64,000 nucleotides of DNA. It comes from CBDEUK01 sp965250225. Lineage in GTDB: Bacteria; Pseudomonadota; Gammaproteobacteria; Eutrophobiales; Eutrophobiaceae. The translations under genes were made by a program, and so were the position numbers. The notes below the pieces were generated by a model. That model ran no database searches. It saw only the letters and a program-made list of their open reading frames with translations, and had not been told where the DNA came from. This document shows, in pieces, positions 8,825 to 16,728 of the stretch; position 1 is the first letter of the stretch; the number at the start of each line of letters is the position of its first letter. The stretch lies in NCBI GenBank assembly GCA_965250225.1, contig CBDFNQ010000024.1, forward strand, positions 38,673 through 102,672, read 5' to 3'.

Positions 8825-9164
8825 TTAGAGTCCTCCTGAGTAAAAAACAAAGTTAATAAATATTGAGAAAAAAATCAGTTAGTTAGATATTCTCCCTCAC
8901 AAAATCAATGAGTAACATCTGTCTTATAAGATTTTCTGCCAAAAAACGTACATATACGTAACTCTCTGGATATTGACTCCGCTATTGTATAAAAGTTTCT
9001 GTTTTTAAAGCAAATTTAAACAAAAATTATGTGAACCTGGGTACATTGTACCGAGAGAACCTCTGACTGTTTCCTTCTACCTCAGGAGCACCTCAAAACC
9101 GCTCTCTGACAGCAAGAGTATTTCCGGGAACCTGTACTCGAACGACTCTCTTATGTGGCAGTCT
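8825..9164 (-). promoter_or_regulatory. hvfA upstream region with candidate promoter
   Basis: This 340-base spacer between lysS and hvfA holds no credible gene. Reading toward hvfA, TTGCTT (9008-9013) and TACAAT (8984-8989) are 18 bases apart and could be -35 and -10 boxes, giving a leader of roughly 155 bases. A 13-base perfect palindrome lies upstream of them at 9040-9052. An imperfect one (ACGTA, four bases, TACGT) lies downstream at 8946-8959. I see no clear CueR-type or ECF-sigma promoter, and no sigma-factor gene adjoins the cassette. The assignment is by eye only. Confidence 0.35.
9040..9052. promoter_or_regulatory. Palindrome GGTACATTGTACC upstream of hvfA
   Basis: The six-base arms GGTACA and TGTACC are perfect around one central T. 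The site lies about 26 bases upstream of the candidate hvfA -35 box, where an activator might bind. The cognate regulator is unknown, and chance occurrence cannot be excluded. Confidence 0.35.
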
Positions 9165-10661
9165 CTATGGGGCAGACTCTACGGGGCGCATGTGAGGGAA
9201 TAAAATGACATCGCGGATAGTGGGTGAATCCGTCAAAAACATCACCAGGCGATCAATGCCAATGCCTTCCCCAGCCGTTGGCGGCATACCATATTCAAGG
9301 GCAGTAATATAATCCTCATCATAGTGCATGGCCTCATTATCACCAGCCTCTTTTTCCTCAACCTGTTTTCTGAAACGCTCTGCTTGATCTTCCGGATCAT
9401 TCAGTTCCGAAAACCCATTAGCTATCTCACGCCCACCAACAAAAAACTCAAATCGGTCTGTAATAAATAGATCATCATTGTTCATACGGGCAAGGGGGGA
9501 TACTTCAGTTGGATAGGCAGTTATAAAGGTCGGTTGAATAAGCTTGCTTTCAACGGTTTTTTCAAAGATCTCAATCTGGATCTTGCCAAGCCCATAACTG
9601 TCTTCAAGTGGAATTTGTAAACCTTCGGCAATCGCTTTTATCGAATCCATAGATCCCAGATCTGCTAAAGTTATGTCTGGATTAAAATGCAGGATTGAAT
9701 CTAGTACCGTCATACGTTGAAAAGGCTTGGACAGATCATAGTTCTGATCCTGATAGATAATTTCATAGCTACCTTTGATCTCCTTGACCATCTTACGCAG
9801 TAGATCCTCTGTCAAACTCATGAGATCTTCATAGTCTGCATAGGCCTGATAGAACTCCAACATGGTAAACTCAGGATTATGTCGCGGAGACAAACCCTCA
9901 TTACGAAAACTGCGATTGATTTCAAACACACGTTCGATACCACCAACCACCAGACGTTTCAGATATAACTCAGGGGCTACTCGAAGAAAAAGCTCCATGT
10001 CGAGGCTATTGTGATGTGTGGTAAAGGGCCGAGCCGTTGCACCACCAGGAATAACGTGCATCATGGGTGTTTCCACTTCCATAAAGTTTTCCTGCTTTAA
10101 ATAATTACGAATAAAATCCACGACTTTTGAACGAATAGCAAAAGTCTTGCGAGTCTCTTCATTCATAATGAGATCGACATAGCGTTGTCGATATTTCATT
10201 TCCTGATCCGTTAGACCATGGTATTTTTCCGGCAAGGGTTGTAGCGACTTAGTCAGCAACTGAATGGAATCAGCATGAACACTGAGTTCACCTTTATTGG
10301 TCTTCATCACAATGCCAGTCATACCTATAATATCGCCGATATCCCATTTCTTGAATTCTGTGTTGTAAACACCTTCAGGCAAATCGTCGCGCCTGACATA
10401 AATCTGAATTTTGCCAGACATGTCCTGTACATGGGCAAACGATGCCTTACCCATAACGCGCCGAGTCATCATACGACCGGCAATGGCCACCTTGATGCTG
10501 GCTTCTTCCAATTCTTCCTTGGTTTTTTCACCATAGGTACTGATGAGTTTCTCTGCCAATGAATCGCGGCGAAAGGTATTGATAAAGGCTTTACCCTGAT
10601 CACGATAGCTTTGCAGTTGTGCGCGTCTTTGAGCGATTAAATCATTTTTGTTATCTGACAT
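9165..10661 (-). CDS. lysS: Lysyl-tRNA synthetase, class II
   Basis: 498 residues, the normal length. The N-terminal OB-fold anticodon domain (about 60-150) contains GRMMTRRVMGK. The class II catalytic core has motif 2 (FRNEGLSPRHNPEFTMLEFY) and motif 3 (GEGIGIDRLVM) near the C-terminus. It charges tRNA-Lys in the cytosol. It lies downstream of prfB on the same strand, the usual prfB-lysS order. The 176-base spacer between them is a heptamer repeat array. Confidence 0.97.
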   Translation of the reverse strand: MSDNKNDLIAQRRAQLQSYRDQGKAFINTFRRDSLAEKLISTYGEKTKEELEEASIKVAIAGRMMTRRVMGKASFAHVQDMSGKIQIYVRRDDLPEGVYNTEFKKWDIGDIIGMTGIVMKTNKGELSVHADSIQLLTKSLQPLPEKYHGLTDQEMKYRQRYVDLIMNEETRKTFAIRSKVVDFIRNYLKQENFMEVETPMMHVIPGGATARPFTTHHNSLDMELFLRVAPELYLKRLVVGGIERVFEINRSFRNEGLSPRHNPEFTMLEFYQAYADYEDLMSLTEDLLRKMVKEIKGSYEIIYQDQNYDLSKPFQRMTVLDSILHFNPDITLADLGSMDSIKAIAEGLQIPLEDSYGLGKIQIEIFEKTVESKLIQPTFITAYPTEVSPLARMNNDDLFITDRFEFFVGGREIANGFSELNDPEDQAERFRKQVEEKEAGDNEAMHYDEDYITALEYGMPPTAGEGIGIDRLVMFLTDSPTIRDVILFPHMRPVESAP

Positions 10662-10837
10662 TTTTTTCGTATCTCGTGTCTCTTGTTACGTGAAATGTAA
10701 ACATGTCATTTTATTTCCTATTCCCTACTTCCTATTCCCTATTCCCTATTCCCTATTCCCTATTCCCTATTCCCTATTCCCTATTTTCTATTTTCTATTT
10801 TCTATTTTCTATTTTCTATTTTCTATTTTCTATTCCC
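10662..10837. repeat. Heptanucleotide array filling the prfB-lysS spacer
   Basis: The 3' half is perfect: seven ATTCCCT units (10734-10782), then seven ATTTTCT units (10783-10831) and one more ATTCCCT reaching the prfB stop. In the other half, the same 7-base phase continues with diverged units (for example GTATCTC, GTGTCTC, CTATTCC) back to the lysS start. Read on the coding strand, the array begins with the TAA stop of prfB. Translations of it are low-complexity artefacts. Confidence 0.92.
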
Positions 10838-11936
10838 TTATATCCCTGCCTTAAGACTGGCCTCAATAAATTGATCCAGATCACCATCAAGAACTGCCTG
10901 GGTATTACCCGTTTCAATACCAGTTCTCAGATCCTTGATGCGTGATTGATCAAGTACATAGGAACGGATCTGGCTGCCCCACCCAATATCTGCCTTGTTT
11001 TCCTCTTGCGCCTGTTTCTCTTCATTCAGTTTTTGCATTTCAAGCTCATATAATTTGGCTCGTAATTGCTTCATAGCCTGATCCCGGTTCTTATGCTGAG
11101 AACGATCATTCTGACATTGGGCAACAATACCGGTAGGCAAGTGTGTCAATCTTACTGCAGAATCCGTTTTGTTCACATGCTGGCCACCAGCACCGCTGGC
11201 ACGATAAGTATCGGTTCGGATATCCGCCGGATTGATTTCACTCTCAACATTATCATCAATCTCCGGAGATACAAACACTGAGGCAAAGGAAGTATGCCTT
11301 CGGTTACCCGAATCAAACGGTGATTTTCTTACCAGCCGATGTACTCCCGTTTCAGTCCGCAGCCAGCCATAAGCATAATCACCGTCAAATTTGATCGTCG
11401 CGCTCTTGATGCCAGCAACATCACCGGCTGAAGCTTCAATGAGTTCAGTTTTGAAATCGTGTTGTTCGCCCCAACGTAAATACATCCGTAACAACATCTC
11501 TGCCCAATCCTGAGCTTCCGTACCACCGGAACCTGATTGAATATCGAGAAAGGTATTATTGATATCTTTGTCTCCGGAAAACATACGCTGGAATTCCATG
11601 TCAGCAAGTCGCTTTTCTAGTAGTGTGAGGTCATTTTTTATTGATTGCAGTGTAGCTAAATCATCATCCTCTTTTGCCATTTCCAGTAATTCAAGGGCAT
11701 CAGTAAGCGTCGTGTTCAAGTTATCCAGGCCTTCAACGATCTTCTGTAGAGTCACTCTTTCCTGACCGAGTGTTTGTGCCTTTTCAGGATCATCCCAAAC
11801 GCCAGGTTGTTCCAGCTCCCTTTGAACTTCGGTCAATCGTTCATGTTTGCTTTCATAATCAAAGATACCCCCTAAGCACTTGTGTTCGTACTTGCATATC
11901 TTTGATCTGTGTCAGGACAGGGTTGATTTCCAACAT
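10838..11936 (-). CDS. prfB: Peptide chain release factor 2, with programmed +1 frameshift
   Basis: The gene starts at the ATG at 11936-11934. Codons 1-25 run into an in-frame TGA at codon 26 (11861-11859). Reading resumes in the +1 frame as GAT TAT GAA, giving 365 residues, the same as E. coli RF2. The frameshift site AGGGGGTATCTTTGA carries the internal Shine-Dalgarno-like AGGGGG and the CTT-TGA slip codons of the classical prfB autoregulatory switch. The GGQ motif (SGAGGQHVNKTDSAVRL) and a candidate SPF-type recognition region (KSPFDSGNRRHTS) are present. RF2 releases peptides at UGA and UAA. Translation starting at the internal TTG at 11836 would miss the switch. Confidence 0.97.
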
Positions 11937-12033
11937 TGTAGTTATTAGCCTTAAGCAAAAAGAACGAAATATTACAACATCGGGAAGGCGGGCGATAGTT
12001 TACTCTAAAAATATATGAGTGGAAGAAAATGGA

Positions 12034-13794
12034 TCAGGCAGATTTTTTGATCGGTTGAATCGTTCTGTTCGAAGGTTTCTCATCTCCCCTCTTATTAATG
12101 ATTTGGGTTAATTCCTCAGCAGGGATCGGTTTACTGTATAGATATCCCTGACCCTCATTACAATTGTGCTGTTTTAAAAATTTAAGCTGGTCTTCTGTTT
12201 CAATACCTTCGGCGGTAACACTGAGACGTAAGGTATGTGCGAGGGCAATGATTGCTTGTGTGATGGCCGCATCATCAGGTTCAGTCATGATATCTTTTAC
12301 GAATGAGCGATCAATTTTTAATGTGTCTATGGGAAAATTTTTCAAATATCCTAATGAACAATACCCTGTACCAAAATCATCGATAGAAATGTGTAAGCCC
12401 CAGACCTTTAATTTATTGAGTAAACTGATAGTAGTTTCAGTGTCTTCCATGAGCAAGCCTTCCGTTATCTCCACCTCAAACTCATTGGGTTTAACCTCAT
12501 GTTCGATTAAGCAATCTAAAATCATGTCGACAATTTCACTTTGGTAGAATTGTCTGGGTGAAAGATTGACTGCTATTCGTATTGGGTCATAACCCTGAAG
12601 CTTCCAGGTTTGCATGTTTCGACAAGCCTCTTTAATCACCCATTCACCAATTGGCACGATCAAACCCGTTTCTTCGGCAAGCGGAATAAAATCGAACGGA
12701 GGAACCATGCCCATCTTTGGGTGATTCCAGCGGATCAGGGCTTCTGCTCCGGTCAATGCCTGTGTTTTAATATCAAACTTTGGTTGGTAATGAAGGACAA
12801 ATTCGTTGTTATCAAGGGCTCGACGTAAACTGGCTTCCATATCCATCCGCTGAAGAGAATCCTGATTCATGCCTTCAGTATAAAATTGAAATCGATTACG
12901 GCCTTTTTCTTTGGCTCGATACATGGCTGCATCTGCATTTTTTAACAATTCATTCGCTTCCATATGATCATTCGGAAAAATGGTAATGCCGATACTCGGA
13001 GTTATGAATAATTCCCGTCCGTTTGCCATACAAGGTTTCACCAGAACATCAATAATTTTTTTTGCAATCAGCGCCGCATCATTTTGACTATTTATATTTT
13101 CCAGCATCAACATAAACTCATCACCGCCCAGACGGGCAACAGTATCATCCTGGCGAATACAGGTTGTTAATCGCTTGGAAATATCAACCAGGATATCGTC
13201 CCCAACCTCATGTCCTAGCGTATCATTTATTTGTTTAAACCGATCCAGATCGATATAAAGAATAGCAACTTGTGACTGACTACGTTTAGCTCTAATCAAT
13301 GCGCGATCCAGCCTTTCTCTGAATAAAGTCCGATTAGCCAGTCCGGTTAGACTGTCATAATGTGCCAGATACCTCATGCCTTGCTCGGCACGTTTTCTTT
13401 CAATTGAATAACGAATAGCACGACTGATGAGATGGCCATCACCCAAACCTTTGGTTAAATAATCCTGTGCGCCCAGCTGTACGGCTTTAATTGAAAATTC
13501 CTCGTCTTCCTGACCACTTAAAACAATTAATGGTACTGTCTTGTTTACCTCCAGAATACCTTCAATCGTTTCAAAACCATTGGAGTCGGGTAAGGAAAGA
13601 TCGGTTAGAACGATATCGAAGCTGTTATCTTCTAAAGCTTTGATTCCAGCACTTAAGGTTTCAGCAAGATGGATGTTGTATTGTGTTCCCTCAATTATTT
13701 CGAGTTGCTTTTCCAGCAAATTCGCATCACCAGGATTATCTTCGATGAGAAGTATCCTGATTTCATTCTTGATTGTAGAATTATACCTAGCCAT
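12034..13794 (-). CDS. REC-GGDEF-EAL response regulator (last gene of signalling block)
   Basis: 586 residues. A receiver domain (about 10-130) has acidic residues in LIEDNPGD, a phospho-acceptor Asp in LTDLSLPDS and a lysine in YLTKG. A GGDEF domain follows (about 150-310) with intact RLGGDEF and an RxxD I-site (RQDD). The EAL domain (about 325-570) has intact EALIRW, NLSPRQF and DDFGTGY motifs. Phosphorylation should therefore tune cyclic di-GMP synthesis and/or breakdown. It starts eight bases after the stop of a paralogue of the same architecture, and the two are probably a tandem duplication. It is about 100 bases upstream of the prfB start. Confidence 0.93.
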   Translation of the reverse strand: MARYNSTIKNEIRILLIEDNPGDANLLEKQLEIIEGTQYNIHLAETLSAGIKALEDNSFDIVLTDLSLPDSNGFETIEGILEVNKTVPLIVLSGQEDEEFSIKAVQLGAQDYLTKGLGDGHLISRAIRYSIERKRAEQGMRYLAHYDSLTGLANRTLFRERLDRALIRAKRSQSQVAILYIDLDRFKQINDTLGHEVGDDILVDISKRLTTCIRQDDTVARLGGDEFMLMLENINSQNDAALIAKKIIDVLVKPCMANGRELFITPSIGITIFPNDHMEANELLKNADAAMYRAKEKGRNRFQFYTEGMNQDSLQRMDMEASLRRALDNNEFVLHYQPKFDIKTQALTGAEALIRWNHPKMGMVPPFDFIPLAEETGLIVPIGEWVIKEACRNMQTWKLQGYDPIRIAVNLSPRQFYQSEIVDMILDCLIEHEVKPNEFEVEITEGLLMEDTETTISLLNKLKVWGLHISIDDFGTGYCSLGYLKNFPIDTLKIDRSFVKDIMTEPDDAAITQAIIALAHTLRLSVTAEGIETEDQLKFLKQHNCNEGQGYLYSKPIPAEELTQIINKRGDEKPSNRTIQPIKKSA

Positions 13795-13802
13795 ATTTAT
13801 CT

Positions 13803-15509
13803 TCAGGCAACTTTGCTTTCTGAACTTATCATATGACTAAAGGCTTTAGGTGGTAGAGGTTCACTGATAAAATTTCCCTGTACCCCATCAATACCCTTGG
13901 CTCGAAGAAACTCCAATTGTTCCTGTGTCTCAACACCTTCTGCAATCACATAAATACCCAGATCTTTAGCCAGTCGAATAATTGCCGAGGTAATCGCAAC
14001 ATCTGGGCCTTTATCAGTAAGGTTTTCGATAAAAGAGCGATCAATTTTAATCGTATCAACCAGAAAACGTTTCAGGTAACTGAATGAATTGTAACCAGTA
14101 CCAAAATCATCAATTGCAATACTGACTCCCATGAATTTAAGTGTCTCCAGTATTTCCATCGTTACGTCTGTGTTTTGAATAAGCAGGCTTTCCGTTAATT
14201 CAAATTCGAGAAAAGCGGCATCCAACCCGGACTTCTTTAAAATATCCGATACAGTATGACAAAAATCAGCTTGTAATAACTGGCGGCCAGAAAGATTAAT
14301 ACTGAGTTTGTCGACAGGTAAGCCTTGTTTCTTCCAGGCCACATGTTGCTTGCACGCTGTTTCAAGCACCCAGTAACCTACCCCCGTGATCATATCATTA
14401 TGTTCCAACATGGAGATAAAACTGATTGGGTATAACAGTCCCTGTTCGGGATGCTCCCAACGTAACAAGGCTTCATTGCCAATTATTTTATTTGTCTTCA
14501 AATTCAGTATCGGTTGGTAATACAATAAAAATTCTTCACGGTTCAAAGCTTCGTGCAATTGCATTTCCTGCTTTAATTCTTCCAATGCACGGCCATTCAT
14601 TTCATTGGTATAAAACTGATACTGATTTCGTCCGTTACGTTTCGCCTTATACATTGCACTGTCTGCATTTTTGATGATGCTATCGACGTCTTTCCCACAA
14701 TGTGGAAAAAAGGCGATACCAATACTGGTACCGACGTACAACTTATGTTGATCAACATCAATTGATTTGGTTGTCATTTCAATAATTTTTTCAGCTACCG
14801 CTGCGGCATCTTTTGTATGTTTTACACCTTCCAGAATTACGGCAAATTCATCGCCCCCGAGACGAGCAACGGTATCGATTCCCCTGACAATTTTGACTAA
14901 ACGGTTTGAAATCTCAATCAGAAGCTTGTCGCCTGTCTCATGACCTAAACCATCATTAATGGGTTTGAAATGATCGAGATCCATATACAGCACCACAACC
15001 GATTCTCCGCGTCGTTCAGCCACACCAATTGCATGTTCAAGACGCAAGCGAAACAAGGTTCTGTTAGCTAGGCCGGTTAGCTGGTCATGATGAGCCATAT
15101 GCAACATACTCAATTGCAACTGTTTGCGTTCAATTGCATAATGCAAAGCACGTGTCAGTTGCCATTCGTCAATCTTACCTTTAACCAGATAATCCTGGAC
15201 ACCGGCCTTGACGGTTTCCAGGGCAAAGCCTTCGTCTTCTTGTCCACTTAATACGACAACCGCCATATCAGGCGCAGAGGCCTTAAGATCGGCAATGCTA
15301 TCGATCCCATCACTATCTGGCAGTGACATATCCAGTAAGGCAACCTCAAATCCTTGCTCATCCAGCAGCTCCTTGGCTGCTGACAACGTGTCGGCTGTCT
15401 GCAGGCTATAATTTTTGTCGCCAGGATGAGCCAACATCATTTCGACCAGGCGTGCATCGCCCAGATTGTCTTCGATTAATAGGACATTGATCAGGTCGGA
15501 ATCTGACAT
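13803..15509 (-). CDS. REC-GGDEF-EAL response regulator
   Basis: 568 residues with the same order of domains as its downstream neighbour. The receiver (about 5-125) has LIEDNLGD, the phospho-acceptor Asp in LLDMSLPDS and YLVKG. The GGDEF domain (about 145-300) has RLGGDEF with RxxD (RGID). The EAL domain (about 315-560) has NEALLRWEHP, DDFGTGY and TIKIDRSF. All signature motifs for both activities are present, so the net enzyme direction cannot be told from sequence. It follows two single-domain Rcp1-like receivers and is probably a phosphorelay output of the two kinases upstream. Confidence 0.93.
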   Translation of the reverse strand: MSDSDLINVLLIEDNLGDARLVEMMLAHPGDKNYSLQTADTLSAAKELLDEQGFEVALLDMSLPDSDGIDSIADLKASAPDMAVVVLSGQEDEGFALETVKAGVQDYLVKGKIDEWQLTRALHYAIERKQLQLSMLHMAHHDQLTGLANRTLFRLRLEHAIGVAERRGESVVVLYMDLDHFKPINDGLGHETGDKLLIEISNRLVKIVRGIDTVARLGGDEFAVILEGVKHTKDAAAVAEKIIEMTTKSIDVDQHKLYVGTSIGIAFFPHCGKDVDSIIKNADSAMYKAKRNGRNQYQFYTNEMNGRALEELKQEMQLHEALNREEFLLYYQPILNLKTNKIIGNEALLRWEHPEQGLLYPISFISMLEHNDMITGVGYWVLETACKQHVAWKKQGLPVDKLSINLSGRQLLQADFCHTVSDILKKSGLDAAFLEFELTESLLIQNTDVTMEILETLKFMGVSIAIDDFGTGYNSFSYLKRFLVDTIKIDRSFIENLTDKGPDVAITSAIIRLAKDLGIYVIAEGVETQEQLEFLRAKGIDGVQGNFISEPLPPKAFSHMISSESKVA

Positions 15510-15679
15510 TTTTTGTTTTTCCTAATCTAAAAACCTTAACCCGTTAATCCAAATCGAATAATTTCTTTAGAATAAAGAACTTGGATATACAGGAGCTTAT
15601 AGATTTAGCGGCAATCCCAGGGAAAAACTTTAGTAATAACACCTATCCGTACAGCGGATCGAAAGACAGGAATATGCAT

Positions 15680-16105
15680 TCAGGAACGGTTCTCTGGAAG
15701 ATGAGCAACTCGAAACCAGAAATGTTCAATCGATTGCACAATCTCAACAAATTTGGTGAAATCAAGTGGCTTGCTGATAAAACAATTGGCTAAATTTTCA
15801 TAGCTCTGAGAAATATCAACTTCGTCCTGTGATGTTGTCAACACCACCAGGGGTATATTTGTTAACTCCTCATCGCGTTTAATACGTTTCAGGAACTCCC
15901 GCCCATCTATTTTCGGCATATTGAGATCCAGTATAATAAGATCGGGACGGAGGACATCAGTGTAGGCACCACGAGAATAGAGATAGTCCAGCGCCTCACT
16001 ACCATCATGTACACGGACAAGCGTGTTGGTAATCTTGGCAGATTTTAATCCCTCAACGACAAGACGCGCGTCTCCATCATTATCTTCAATTAACAGTATA
16101 ACCAT
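15680..16105 (-). CDS. Rcp1-like single-domain response regulator
   Basis: 141 residues, a receiver only. It has LLIEDNDGDARLV, the phospho-acceptor Asp in LIILDLNMPKIDG, a Thr in VLTTSQ and a Lys in CFISKPLDF. The C-terminal VQSIEHFWF extension is characteristic of receivers paired with phytochrome-type (Cph1-like) kinases. It is a close paralogue of the receiver at 16176-16619. It probably accepts phosphate from one of the two kinases in this block. Confidence 0.92.
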   Translation of the reverse strand: MVILLIEDNDGDARLVVEGLKSAKITNTLVRVHDGSEALDYLYSRGAYTDVLRPDLIILDLNMPKIDGREFLKRIKRDEELTNIPLVVLTTSQDEVDISQSYENLANCFISKPLDFTKFVEIVQSIEHFWFRVAHLPENRS

Positions 16106-16175
16106 CAGGTGGTAGGTGAATTTTCATGGGTTAGAACAGTAAGCACATCTGAGTCTGGTGTCTTGTCGCAACGGC

Positions 16176-16619
16176 TTAATTCTTAGGCAGACTAACAACA
16201 GTAAACCAGAAATGTTCAATCGATTGCACGACCGTGACAAACTGATCGAAATCTACCGGTTTTGAGATAAAACAGTTGGCATTTAAATGATAACTCCTGG
16301 CAATATCCACATCGCTTTGTGAGGTTGTCAGAACAATAATCGGAATCCCACTCAATTCAGGATATTTACTAATTTCCTCCAGCACTTCACGGCCATCCAT
16401 TCGAGGCATATTAAGATCCAGAAGAATCAGATCAGGGCGTGGCGCATCATTATAATCACCTTCCTGTTTTAGATACTGCATTGCCTCGACGCCATCTTTA
16501 ACATGGTGCAGAATATTGCTTATCTTGCCATCTTTCAATGCCTCAGTGGCAAGGCGCGCATCCCCTTGGTTATCTTCGACCAGCAAAATATTCGCCGGAT
16601 TGTCGTTAAATTTTTTCAT
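16176..16619 (-). CDS. Rcp1-like single-domain response regulator
   Basis: 147 residues, a receiver only. It has LLVEDNQGDARLA, the phospho-acceptor Asp in LILLDLNMPRMDG, VLTTSQSD and FISKPVDF, and ends with the same VQSIEHFWF tail as its neighbour. It follows the 784-residue kinase by about 110 bases and is the nearest partner candidate. Confidence 0.92.
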   Translation of the reverse strand: MKKFNDNPANILLVEDNQGDARLATEALKDGKISNILHHVKDGVEAMQYLKQEGDYNDAPRPDLILLDLNMPRMDGREVLEEISKYPELSGIPIIVLTTSQSDVDIARSYHLNANCFISKPVDFDQFVTVVQSIEHFWFTVVSLPKN

Positions 16620-16728
16620 ATTTTATCATTATCACTATTTTAGATCAGGGGACAAGTTTAAGCCTGTCCTCGATTGAAATTAAACGAAACTAGTATTTGT
16701 CATGTATTTGACGTTTCACTTGTGAGTA

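Noticed and set aside
8825..9164. ECF sigma-type promoter for hvfA
   Set aside because: GTAAC words occur but on the opposite strand, with no proper -10 partner, and no sigma factor gene is near.
10662..10837. CRISPR-like periodicity
   Set aside because: The units are 7 bases with no unique spacers and there are no cas genes.
10648..10945. Open frames rich in Phe, Leu, Ile, Pro and Tyr
   Set aside because: They translate the heptamer array, which cycles through three frames and so gives stop-free but meaningless repeats.
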